The notes beneath the pieces are model-generated. The model was not told the DNA's origin. It saw only the letters and a program-made list of their open reading frames with translations, and did no database searches. From assembly GCF_003991405.1 (NCBI RefSeq), contig NZ_RPEN01000147.1:1-64000 (forward strand): a stretch of 64,000 nt of DNA, read 5' to 3'. Numbering within the stretch: the first letter of the stretch is position 1; every line of letters starts with the position of its first letter. Shown piece by piece: positions 25,730 to 36,100 of the stretch. Source of the DNA: Pseudorhodobacter sp. E13. Its GTDB lineage: Bacteria; Pseudomonadota; Alphaproteobacteria; Rhodobacterales; Rhodobacteraceae. The translations under genes and the position numbers were made by a program.

Positions 25730-27129
25730 CGCAGCGCAGCACCATCGGCCTTTGGGCCGGATCAGGGGCGATTGCCACGGCGGTGCATCTGGTTTTGGTG
25801 CAGCAAGGGCTTGCCGCTTATGGCGCGCGCAATCAGGTCGCGCCGCCGCCGGTGATGCCACAGGTCGAGATTCTGGCCGTTGCAAGCTCTGTCGCCGGAG
25901 AGCAGCGCCCAGTGGAAACCGTCGCCGCCGTGCCAAGCGCCCGATTGCAGCCCAAAACCAGCACCGAGCAGCGGGCAGAAACCGCCACAGCGGCGCGGCT
26001 GGCCGCCAAACCGGCAGAGGCGTCACGTCTGGGGGCGGTGGCAAAAGCCGCCACCGTGGCCCCCGCACCGCGCCAGACCACAGCGCCCAGCCCTGCGGCA
26101 CAGGCTGTGGCCGTGGCCCCCGCACGCGCCGCGACCGAGGCAAGCAGCGTCACCCCAACGCGCCCCAGTGCGCCTTCGGTTACCAGTGTGAAAAGCACGG
26201 CGCAGGTGGTGACCGCAGTGCCAAAGCAGGCACCTGGCCTGTCCCCGCCCGCGCTTGCGCCCGTGGCTGTGGCACCAGTGTCCGTGGCGGCGGCCCCCGC
26301 CCCCGCGACTGCGACCGTGGCACCAGTCTCTCCCATATCTGCCCCGGACAGGGCTGCGGTGCAACCCGTGGCCCCCGTCAGCGCCGCTGCGCCCGAAACG
26401 GTTGCCGCAGTGGCCGAACCGGTGCCATCCCTGCCACCCCGCGCCGATACACTTGCCCGGGACGGCATTGCCGCACCCGAACCGGACCAGACGCCGCAAG
26501 AAAATGTGCAAACCTATCAATCGGTTCTGGATGTTCTGGCGGAAATGCCCAAGGCCCCTTGCTTTGCCGCCTTGCCCACACTTTCCGACGAAAGCGCCTT
26601 TCAGCTAGAGGTTTTCGCCCAAACCACACAAGAGCTGTCGGCCTTCGCCAGCGCGCTTGCGGCCAAGATCGGCCAGCCACCCAACACCACGATGAAGCCG
26701 ATCAGCGCGGCGCAATGCGCGGCGGCGGCCTATGTGATCGACGGGCCTGCCTATCCGCGCTTTGATCTGTTCTTTGACATCCCGCAGCGCGAGATCAAAA
26801 GCGGTGAGGCGCTGGAAGGGCGCATCGGCAATACCTCTGGCGGGTTCATCAGCTTTTTGGTGATTGATGACGAAGGCACGGTGCAAGACCTTGCCGGCTA
26901 TCTGCAATTCGTGCCGGGCGGGGCAAAGTTCCGCATTCCGCTGTCCCTGACAGGCAGCCCGGTGGTGACGCAGCAATTGCTGATGGCGATTTCTACCCCG
27001 GCGCTTTTGCAAACGGTGATTGATATGAACGGCACCAAGGCAGAGGATTTCTTTCCTGCCCTTGCCGCCGAATTGCGCAGCAAGGGCCAATCCGAAGATG
27101 TGGCCCTTGTCGCGTTTTCAGTGGAATGA
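25726..27129 (+). CDS. TonB/TolA-like envelope protein with C-terminal domain shared with the kinase
   Basis: A 467-residue protein. The N-terminus (residues 1-30) is a signal-anchor type segment, IGLWAGSGAIATAVHLVLV. Residues about 45-255 are an Ala/Pro/Val/Thr-rich spacer, as in TonB and TolA. From about 258 a folded domain begins, with Cys279 and Cys331, and a part like DUF4384: KSGEALEGRIGNTSGGFISFLVIDDEGTVQDL is visible in pieces around residues 358-388. The same domain ends the kinase encoded next to it. It is the likely energy-transducing partner of the ExbB/ExbD proteins. It overlaps the preceding gene by 4 nt. Confidence 0.75.
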   Translation: MTQRSTIGLWAGSGAIATAVHLVLVQQGLAAYGARNQVAPPPVMPQVEILAVASSVAGEQRPVETVAAVPSARLQPKTSTEQRAETATAARLAAKPAEASRLGAVAKAATVAPAPRQTTAPSPAAQAVAVAPARAATEASSVTPTRPSAPSVTSVKSTAQVVTAVPKQAPGLSPPALAPVAVAPVSVAAAPAPATATVAPVSPISAPDRAAVQPVAPVSAAAPETVAAVAEPVPSLPPRADTLARDGIAAPEPDQTPQENVQTYQSVLDVLAEMPKAPCFAALPTLSDESAFQLEVFAQTTQELSAFASALAAKIGQPPNTTMKPISAAQCAAAAYVIDGPAYPRFDLFFDIPQREIKSGEALEGRIGNTSGGFISFLVIDDEGTVQDLAGYLQFVPGGAKFRIPLSLTGSPVVTQQLLMAISTPALLQTVIDMNGTKAEDFFPALAAELRSKGQSEDVALVAFSVE

Positions 27130-27132
27130 GGC

Positions 27133-29157
27133 TTAGTTTTCCAGCCGGAAAAAGCGCAGCGCGCCGATGGCGGTCTGGCGTTCGCGGTCCAGTTCTGAGG
27201 TCATGAAGGGCACCAAGGCGCGCGCCGTCACCCCATTTGGCACCGCATCCAGCTTTTCAACCGGGCGCTCGGTCACAACCGCCAAGATCATCTGCGGTGT
27301 CGGCTCTGCCCCCGCTGCCAGATTGACTGTAAAGCTGAAACCCAGCGTGCCATCAGAGCTGCGCGACAGCCAAGGTTTGAGGTTGGTCGCCCCGCCCGCC
27401 CCATTCACAAGGAACAGCGACACCGCGCGCCCGGCCAAGCCTTCGACCCGGCCTGAAACGGTTTCCCCGCTTTTCAGCACATCGGTTTGATTTTCAAGGA
27501 TAAGGCTCGGCGCGATGCCCCGGTTTTCGCGTAGACTGTTCATGAAATCCAGCACCGGGCATTGCGTGTCATTGATCAGGCGAACGCCGACATTCGGTTC
27601 CACCCCGAATTCGGTTTTGAACGCAGACACCAGCGCCGAGAACGGCTCGACCTGCGTGCCGAACCCTTCAAGTTCCACCTGCCCGTTGGACGAGGACACC
27701 AAGGAGATATGACTGCATTCCCCGGCGTTAAAGGTTTTCACCCAAGCGATCTGGCGGCCCAATTCGTCCAGCGGATTGGCGCTTTCCTGCGCGGCCCGTG
27801 CGGCGGCCTCTGCCTCGGCTTTTTCGGCATCCGCTGCAGCTTGTTTTTCGGCGGCAAGCCGGTCTGCCTCGGCTTTGGCGGCTTCCTCGGCGGCGCGGGC
27901 GGCGTCTTCGGCGGCTTTGGTATCGACGGCTTGCTGGTCGGGCACCGCAGGCGCCGGCGCGGGGGCCGGATCAAATACCCCGGCCAGCCATGCCCCCCCA
28001 CCGCCAATGGCCAGCACCCCCACCAAAGCGGCCGCAATCATTCCGCCTTTGCCGGATTTCGCGGGGCCCGCAGCGGGTTGGGTTGTGGTTTTGGGGTCAG
28101 GAATACCGACAAACTGCGCCGAGGTGACAGCAGGCTGCGGCGCAGAACCCTTGGCAGCAGGCAGGGTAGAGGCGATAATGGTGCGGTCGGGGTCGTGATC
28201 TTCGGCGTAGCTTAGCGGATCGGGGATCAGCGAAGGGTCTTCCAGCATCGCGATGACCGCATCCATGCTGGCAGGGCGGTTGACCGGATTGGGCTGCAAC
28301 ATATGTGCCAGCAAGGGGCGCAAACCATCGTAAACGCCGCTGACATCCGGCACTTTGGAGCGGCTGCGCACCGCCTCGACCATATTGCCGCCCATGCTGA
28401 CGGTTTTGCCCTGACAGGCCGCGACCATCAGCAGCGCAAGGCTGTAAATATCGGTGCGCCCGTCAATGCCGCCATCATAGGCGCCCAGTTGTTCCGGCGC
28501 GACAAAGCTGAACTTGCCCGCAAACTGCCCTTGCAGCAGCGTGCGGTCGCCCTTCATCGAGGATTTGGCGATGCCAAAGTCGATCAGCTTGGCATGTTCA
28601 ACCCGTTCCCCTTCCAGAATGACGTTATCGGGCGACAGATCGCGGTGCACAACGCCCGCGCCATGCGCGCGGCTTAGGCCCGAGGCAAGGCGGGCCAGCA
28701 AGATCCGCACCTCGGCTTCGGGCATCGGCCCTTCCTTTATGCGGTCGCTCAGCGATTTGCCTTCGACGAATTCCATGATCAGGCTGGGGCGGCCGATCTC
28801 GGGCGGGTTCATATAGGTGTGATAGCGCACGATCGCATCATGCGCCAAACGGCCCAGAACCTTGGCTTCCTTCTGGAACAGCGCCTCGATCATCGGGTCA
28901 TGCGCCAGTGCAGGCAGCACGATTTTCATCGCCACCGGATCGCCGGTATGGATGTTGCGGCCGCGATACACCTCGCCCATGCCGCCCCGGTTAATCAGTT
29001 GCTCAATCTCATAGGTTCCGGCAATCACCATGCCAGACGTCACCGTCGTCGCCACGGGTGTCTGCGTCACTGGCGGCTTGCTGGTCGGAGTGACTGACGC
29101 CGCCGGATTTGCAGAGGGTTCCCCACCATTGGGAGGGATGGAATTTTCATCGGCCAT
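27133..29157 (-). CDS. Transmembrane Ser/Thr protein kinase with periplasmic domain
   Basis: A 674-residue protein. Residues about 48-310 form a Hanks-type kinase: glycine loop NRGGMGEV (57-64), Lys78, HRDLSPDN (171-178), DFG (193-195) and the PEQ block, so it should be active. A linker follows, then one membrane helix at 373-392, then an Ala/Glu/Lys-rich coiled coil (about 410-460). From 470 to the end lies a periplasmic domain with Cys481 and Cys533. This domain resembles the C-terminus of the TonB-like protein, including equal Cys spacing and the SGETVSGRVEG / LFLVNGAGG region. A PP2C gene lies 5 nt upstream. It converges with the TonB-like gene, 3 nt apart. Confidence 0.93.
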   Translation of the reverse strand: MADENSIPPNGGEPSANPAASVTPTSKPPVTQTPVATTVTSGMVIAGTYEIEQLINRGGMGEVYRGRNIHTGDPVAMKIVLPALAHDPMIEALFQKEAKVLGRLAHDAIVRYHTYMNPPEIGRPSLIMEFVEGKSLSDRIKEGPMPEAEVRILLARLASGLSRAHGAGVVHRDLSPDNVILEGERVEHAKLIDFGIAKSSMKGDRTLLQGQFAGKFSFVAPEQLGAYDGGIDGRTDIYSLALLMVAACQGKTVSMGGNMVEAVRSRSKVPDVSGVYDGLRPLLAHMLQPNPVNRPASMDAVIAMLEDPSLIPDPLSYAEDHDPDRTIIASTLPAAKGSAPQPAVTSAQFVGIPDPKTTTQPAAGPAKSGKGGMIAAALVGVLAIGGGGAWLAGVFDPAPAPAPAVPDQQAVDTKAAEDAARAAEEAAKAEADRLAAEKQAAADAEKAEAEAAARAAQESANPLDELGRQIAWVKTFNAGECSHISLVSSSNGQVELEGFGTQVEPFSALVSAFKTEFGVEPNVGVRLINDTQCPVLDFMNSLRENRGIAPSLILENQTDVLKSGETVSGRVEGLAGRAVSLFLVNGAGGATNLKPWLSRSSDGTLGFSFTVNLAAGAEPTPQMILAVVTERPVEKLDAVPNGVTARALVPFMTSELDRERQTAIGALRFFRLEN

Positions 29158-29162
29158 TATGT

Positions 29163-29975
29163 TCAGTCTTCCGCTTTCCAGTCGTGCATCGCAATTGGTG
29201 GCCCATAGCCCGGATTGGTGGGCGCGTCGGCGTTGTCATAGGCATCACTGGGCAAGCAGCGCACCACCAAAACCGTCACATTATCCTTGGCCCCGCGTGA
29301 CAGTGTCAACTCGATCAGCCTGTCGCACGCTTCCTGTGCCCCGTAGTTCTGCAAAAATTCGGCGATTTCTTCGTCAGATACATGGCCTGTCAGCCCGTCA
29401 GAGCACAATAAGAAAACGTCGCCCACCTGCAAAACGCCGTAGTTTTCATCGGTCATGGGCATGTCAGATACACCTATCGCCCGTGTAATGACATTTTTGC
29501 GCGGCCAATGGGCGGCCTCTTCCTCGGTAATCGCGCCTTCGCGCAACAGTTCCATCGCTTCGGTATGGTCTGTTGTCATTTGCTGGAACACATCGCCGCG
29601 CATCAGATAGATGCGGCTGTCGCCTGACCAGATGCAGGCGAAATGCTGTTCATAGGCCAACAGCGCAACCACTGTTGCGCCCACCGTGGCCCCGTCCAGC
29701 TTGGCGGAATGGTTGCGGATATCTTCATGCGCGATGGCCAGACGGTCGATGAAACGGGTTTTCAGATCCAGCGCCGAGGTTGGAATCCCCGTCCATTGCG
29801 CGCTTTCGGCGATGGCCCGGCTGGCAAAATCGCCGGCCTTGTGGCCCCCCATGCCATCGGCCACCAGCCATAATCCGGCGGCTGGCCGGGCCAGATAACT
29901 GTCTTCATTATGGTCGCGAACGCGCCCCTGATGCGTCGCTGCACCGGTATCAAATGCGAAACTAACCTGGTGCAT
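29163..29975 (-). CDS. PP2C-family Ser/Thr phosphatase
   Basis: A 270-residue cytoplasmic phosphatase with all metal-binding motifs: RVRDHNEDS, LVADGMGGHKAG, WSGDSRIYL, LLCSDGLTGHV and GAKDNVTVLVV. It should reverse phosphorylation by the kinase encoded 5 nt downstream in the same transcript. The pairing of a PP2C with a Hanks kinase is common, for example in type VI secretion threonine-phosphorylation pathways, but no secretion genes occur here. No membrane segment is seen. Confidence 0.95.
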   Translation of the reverse strand: MHQVSFAFDTGAATHQGRVRDHNEDSYLARPAAGLWLVADGMGGHKAGDFASRAIAESAQWTGIPTSALDLKTRFIDRLAIAHEDIRNHSAKLDGATVGATVVALLAYEQHFACIWSGDSRIYLMRGDVFQQMTTDHTEAMELLREGAITEEEAAHWPRKNVITRAIGVSDMPMTDENYGVLQVGDVFLLCSDGLTGHVSDEEIAEFLQNYGAQEACDRLIELTLSRGAKDNVTVLVVRCLPSDAYDNADAPTNPGYGPPIAMHDWKAED

Positions 29976-30138
29976 CCCTTTCTCCCTGAATAATGATCTT
30001 TAGGCCGCAAAGGCATTGGAAAATGATTTGATCCTTTGAGAATAGGCAGAAATCCATCCAGACGCAAAGGCGCTCTGTGCCTTTGCCAAAGAATTTGCGC
30101 GCAACGGTCGGCGGGGCAGGGGGCAAGGGCGGCCGCAT

Positions 30139-30171
30139 GAAAAAGGCCCGAGACAGCGTCCCGGGCCTTTG
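30139..30171 (-). terminator. Rho-independent terminator after the autotransporter gene
   Basis: On the minus strand AAAGGCCCGGGAC and GTCTCGGGCCTTT pair around a GCT loop (one imperfect pair) and are followed by a T run. It lies about 20 nt after the stop of the giant autotransporter gene. The rest of 29976-30190 shows no gene. Confidence 0.85.
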
Positions 30172-30190
30172 ATTGCCGTGATCGATGGCG

Positions 30191-33100
30191 TCAGAACGAC
30201 AGGCGGATCTGGGCCGTAACACTGGAAGATTTCTTCACATTGCTGCCAAAGCGCGTATCCAGCCGGACGTTGGCGTTCAACTGCTTTGCCCCTGCGCCGC
30301 CACCTTCCAGAATACGCACATAGTTCACACCCATGCTCAGCTCGCCGAAGCCGCCGATATTCTTGGTGGTGATGGTCTGCGTGCCACCCAGACGGTCGGT
30401 AAAGACCGATTTCCGATCCGATGCGAAATCGTGGTAGTAGTTCGCACTGCCGAAATAAGTGGTGCCCGCATTGCCTGCCGGGGCGATGATGGTTTTCGCA
30501 ATCGTGCCACCGACAAAGCCGACGATGGAGTTAAAGCCCTCGATCCGCAGCGTTTCGCCATTGTCGAAGTTGACGGTCGCCGCCGATGTCCGCGTGTAAG
30601 ACAGACCACCGGTCGGAACAAAGTTCAGCCCGTCATCATTCAGGTCCATCCGATAGCTCAGGCGGCCCGTCACGTTAACCGAATTGGTGCTGAACTTCGA
30701 TTTGGCGGCGGACAGGCCAAGGCCGAAGAAGCCCGGATTAACCGTCTCGCTCAGGGTGAAGTCGGACTTTTCAACCCGAACCTGCACATCTGCCGTGATC
30801 CGGTCTTTGCTGAAGGCCGCATAGGCGCCCACGTATTTCTGGTCGAAATCCGAATGGGTCACGCTGGCAACTGCCGTGCCGCCACCGCTGACGCCGATAG
30901 ACACATCCTGATCAGAGCTGCCCTTGTTATAGCCGATCATGGCACCGAAAGAGCCATCCCAGCCATCAAAGAAGCGCCCATCGTTGCAGCCAAAGTCATA
31001 GCCGCCCTGCACCCCGAAATATTTGGCCCGAACCGAGCTTTCAGAGGTAGAGACGCCGTTGTTGCTGGTGCCCGATACGGTGCTGTTGCCATAGGTGCCA
31101 CGGAAATACCCGCCATGTGAGCAGCCTTCCTCGGATGCAAGGCCGCTGACGAAGGGGCTGGTCGGCCGGTTCACGACTGTGCCGATCAGCGATTGCACCA
31201 ACGACGCATTGGCCGCAACGCCGCCGATCCCGGCGCTGGTCTGGCTGACGATTTCCAGATCATCGCCATTCTGGGCAAGCGAATAGATCACCGCACCGCC
31301 GGCCCCAAGGCCGGAATAGGTGAAGCTGTAGCTTGAAGGCACATTGCCATCCAGCACCTTGATCGGCGTGCCCAGATAAGGGGCGACCCCGTTGGGCAGC
31401 TTGTTCTGGAAGTCAAAGTTCAATGTGCCGCTGATCGCGCCCGTCACCGTCACAAGATCGCTTGTGCCGCCATTCGGGTTGATCAGCGCGCCACCGCCAT
31501 CGGTTGCCAGCGGCGAACCCATGTTCAGATCCAACACAAAATTGGTATTGCTCAGATTGCCGTTGATCACCATACGATCCGTGGTGGCATTGGCAAAATC
31601 CGGGCCTGAGGGCAATTCCGGCGTCAGCAAGCTGACCGTGCCGCCCCCAGTCAGCCCGCCCAGCGATGTATTGCCCAAAGCGGTCAATCCCAGGAAGGGC
31701 TGGGCCACTGTCGCCGTCCCCGTATTGGTGAACACACCCGAAACAGACCCGTTCGTCAGGATGAATGTGCCTGCATTGGTGGCCGGGCCCGTCAGCGCGC
31801 CGCCCGTCAGGTCAAACACCCCGGTCGTAGAGTTGTTGACCGAACCCGACAGGGTGGCCCCCTGCGCGTTGAAGGTTGCGTTGTTGGTCATCGCACCCGA
31901 AACCGTGGCACCATTCGCATTCACGATGCCATTGTTGGTCAGCGTGGTGGTGCCAAGTGTGCCACCCGCCGCCAGATCAACAACCCCGGCCCCGCCATTG
32001 GTCAGCGTGCCGATCCCAGTATAGCTGTTCGCCCCGATGTTCAGGTTTGCCATGTTGGCAAAGCTTTGTCCGGTTGCGGTCAGCGGCCCCAACACATTGA
32101 AGGCCGCAGTGTTCGTCACGGCAGAGTTCAAAGCCCCTTGCGCATTCACGCTGCCGCTATTGGTCAGCCCGCCACTGGTGCTGATGGTGCCCGTTGTGGT
32201 CAGGGTTGCGGTGTTGGTGATGGACCCGGTCAAGGCAAGGTTGTCCGGTGCCGTTACCAGCATCGTCGCAGCGTTCGTGATATTGCCTGTCACCGCGCCC
32301 GTTGCCGTCAGCACGCCAGTGTTATTGGCCACGCCACCGGTAAACGTGCCGCCGTCAATATTCAGCACACCACCAGCGTTGGTCGTCGCACCCGTGACAC
32401 TACCGCCATTCACGTCGGCCGTGCCGTTCACGCCTACGTTCAGCGCACCGCCAATGCTGCCGGAATGGGTCAGCGTGCCATCAGTCACATCCGCATCGCC
32501 AGTGATCGTTCCGCTGTTGACAAAGCCGACCGCGTTTTGCGCCAACGAGGCGATGGTGCCGCTATTATCCCCTGTCCCGGTATTGGTGACAGCCCCGGCC
32601 GTGCCAGTGTTGGTAAAGCTGCCCGCGTTGGTGACATCGGCAACCACGCCATTGTTGGTCATCGTGCCCGAGCCGGAAACCGTGGTCGCCCCGGCAATCT
32701 CGCCGGTCACAGTTAACAAGCCGTTTACCGTGGTGTCACCGGCATAGTTATTCGCGCCCGACAGGGTGGTCGTAGAGCCGCCATTGACATTCAGGCCACC
32801 GCTGCCAGTGATGATGCCCGAAATCGTGGAGCCGCCGCTCAGCAAAGTCAGGTTCCCGCCATCAAGGGTGATGCCGCCTGCGCCAGAGACGCTGGCCACG
32901 GCTTCATTGCCGCTGATGTCCAGGGTGCCTGCGTTGGTCACAGCCGCTGCCGCCGCCAGCGCGCCACCATCGGTGGACAGCGTTCCGCCGGTGATGTTCA
33001 AAACGGTGGAGGCCAAGGTGCCCGCGCCATTTACCGCCAGTTCGCCACCGCTGACGGTGGTCGCGCCGGAATAGGTGTTGGCCCCGGTCAGCACCTGCGT

Positions 33101-36100
33101 GCCGCCCGTCACCTCCAACGTGCCCGCATCCGCGATCACGCCCGAGAAGGTGCCGCCGGTGGTGCCCAAGGTCAGCGCATTGCCGCCGTTGTTCACCGCG
33201 CCCGCCCCGTTCAGCCCCGACAGAACCTCGTCGCCGCCAAGGTTGAGCGTGCCATCGACGGTGATAAGGGCCAGATTGTCGATCTGATCGTTGCCACCGG
33301 TCGCCAAAGTCGCCCCTGTATCCACATCGACCGAGGCCATGTCTGTGATCGAACCAAATGCCCCGATGGTGGTGGTGCCCCCCGCGATTGTGGTCGCCCC
33401 GGTGCCATTGGCCACCCGATCCCCCGCCAAGGTGCCGTTGATCGAATTGGTGCCGTTCAGCACTGCGGTATCCGTTGCGGTGATCAAACCGCCCAGATCA
33501 ATGGTGCCATCGGTCATCGTGACCGTCTCAGCCTTGACGCTGCCCGCGACCGAACCTGCGGTCTGGATGAAATCGGTTGCCGTCAGCACATCGCCGCCGT
33601 CGATCAAGCCGCCGTCTTGGGTAACCGTGGCTTGCGTCACGGCTGTGTCGATGGTCAGCGTGCCATTGGTCAGCGTGGTGTTGGCCGCGGTATCCCCAAG
33701 GCTGCCGCCCGCCGCAACGGTCAAGCCGCCTGTGGTGTTGATCGTTGTGTCACCGCTATAGGTGTTCAAGCCCGACAGGGTGGTGTCAGAGCTGCCATTG
33801 ACATTCAGACCACCGCTGCCAGCGATGATGCCCGAAATCGAGGAGGTGCCGCTCAGCAAGGTCAGATCACCGCCATCAAGCGTGATGCCACCTGCGCCAG
33901 AGACGCTGGCGATGGTTTCATCGCCGCTGATGTCCAGGGTGCCTGCGTTGGTCACAACCGCTGCCGCTGCCAGCGCGCCGCCATCGGTGGACAGCGTTCC
34001 GCCGGTGATGTTCAAAACGGTGGAGGCCAAGGTGCCCGCGCCATCCACGTTCAGGACGCCACCCGAAACGGTCGCCGCCCCGGTAAAGCCGTTGGCCCCG
34101 GTCAGGGTCTGTTCGCCGCCCGCGACGGTGAACGATCCTGTGCCGTTAATCTGGCCTGCGAAAAGGTCGTTGCTGGGGGTGTTCACTGTCAGGTTCGACC
34201 CTGCCGTATTCACAACGCCCGTGCCCGCGCCATTCAGGCCCAACAGGGTTTCATTGCCGCCAAGGGTCAGCGTGCCGTCAAGCGTGATTTCGGCCAGATC
34301 GTCGATCTGATCATTGCCCCCGGTCGCCAAAGTCGCCCCCGCATCCACCGTGACCGAGGCCATATTGGTGATTGCGCCGGTCGCCCCGATAGTCGTGGTG
34401 CCGGTGGCTATTGTTGTCGCCCCGGTGCCATTGGCCACCCGATCCCCCGCCAAGGTGCCGTTGATCGAGTTAGCATCGTTCAGCGTTGCCGTGCTTGTCG
34501 CCGTCACAAGGCCGGTGTTGCTGATCGTGCCATTGGTCATGTTGTAGACAGGCGTTGTGACGGTGCCTGCCACCACGCCACCGCCTTGGGTGAACGAAGT
34601 TGCCGCCGTCAGCGTGCCGCCCCCGGTAATGGACCCTGCGTCTTGGGTGACAATGGCTTGCGTGGTATCCGCAATCACATCCAAAACACCATTGGTAAGC
34701 GTGGTGTTGCCTGTCGTCGCCCCAAGTGAGCCGTTTGCCGTGACCGTGCCGGTGGTGTTGATCACCGTGCCGCCGGTATAGGCGCTTGGCGCGTTGATGG
34801 TGGCCGAGGCGGTGCCCGTCACCGACACCCCCCCTGCAAAGCTGTTCGGTCCGTTCACCGTGGCATTGGCCGCGCCAGACACCGACAAACCGCCGGCAAA
34901 GGTGTTGTTGCCGTTCAGCGTGGTGTCGGAGGTGCCCGTCACCGTTACGCCGCCAGCCCCGCTGATGACTGCATCAACCACCGATGCGCCAGTGTTCAGC
35001 GTCAGGTCCGTTGTGGCCCCTGTCAGGGTAACAAAACCCGATCCGTTGAACGAGGCAATCTCCTCTGCGCCGGTCAGGGCGAGGGTGCCGCCTGCGCTGG
35101 TCATCGCTGTTGCCGTGTCCAGCGCGCCGCCATCGGTGGACAGCGTATTTGCGCCAAGCGCGACACTGGTAGAGACCAATGCACCATTCCCGGTCAGGGT
35201 CAGGTTGCCACCTGCCAGCGTGGTTGCCCCTGTGTAGGCTTGCGCTTCTGTCAGCGTCAGCGCGCCGCCCATCACCTCAAGCGAGGTTGGGCCGGTGGGA
35301 CCAGCCGCGATCACGCCGTCAAAGGTGCTGGTGCCAGTGGTCCGCAAGGCGGCAGCCCCGCCGGAGTTGATCACGCCGCCGGGTCCGGTCAGCGCATTCA
35401 CAGTGGTGTCGGTTCCGTTCAGATCAAGGAAACCCGGGCCTGCGATATTCGTTCCGGCAATGCCGCTCAGCAGCAGGGCGCCTGCTGCGGCATTGCCAAT
35501 CTGCAACGTGCCATTGACGATAGAGACTTGCGCCGTGCCGTCCGACACGCCACCGGTCGGGGCGGCGACAACAGTGCCTGCGTTGCCTGCGTTCCCGATG
35601 GTCAACGTGGTGCCGACCCCGGTAATTGTCGCATTTCCGGCAAGCGTCAGGCTGGTGCCTGTTGCTGCGGCAATCGTGCTATCCGCCAAAAGGGTGAAAT
35701 CGGCTTTGGTCAACACGGTATTCGCCGTGCCCAACAGGGTGCCACCGTTCAGGACAACCGATCCGGCCGCGGCCCCCAAGGCATTGGCGTTATCAATCGC
35801 CAAAGTCCCGTCGGTGATGGTGGTTGTGCCAGTATAATTGCTGGTGGTGCCGGTCAGGTTCAGAATACCGGAGCCAACTTTGGTGATCCCGCCGGTGCCG
35901 GTGATCTGGCCTGCCATTGTGGTGGTTGCCGTGGCATCGCCCACCGTCAGCGTGTTGCCGTTCAGCGCCAGCGTGCTGCCCGCAGCCCCCGCCAGCGACC
36001 CGATCGTTTCGCTGTTGACATTGGCAAGCGTCATGGTGCCGGTGTCATTCAACACGACCGCCGCCGTATCCAGCAGCGCATCGCCGTTGTCCAGAATCAA

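Noticed and set aside
24206-27129. Standard tol-pal or exbB-exbD-tonB operon
   Set aside because: No TolA, TolB, Pal or TonB-dependent receptor gene is present; there are two ExbD-like genes and the last gene ends in a domain unlike the TonB C-terminus.
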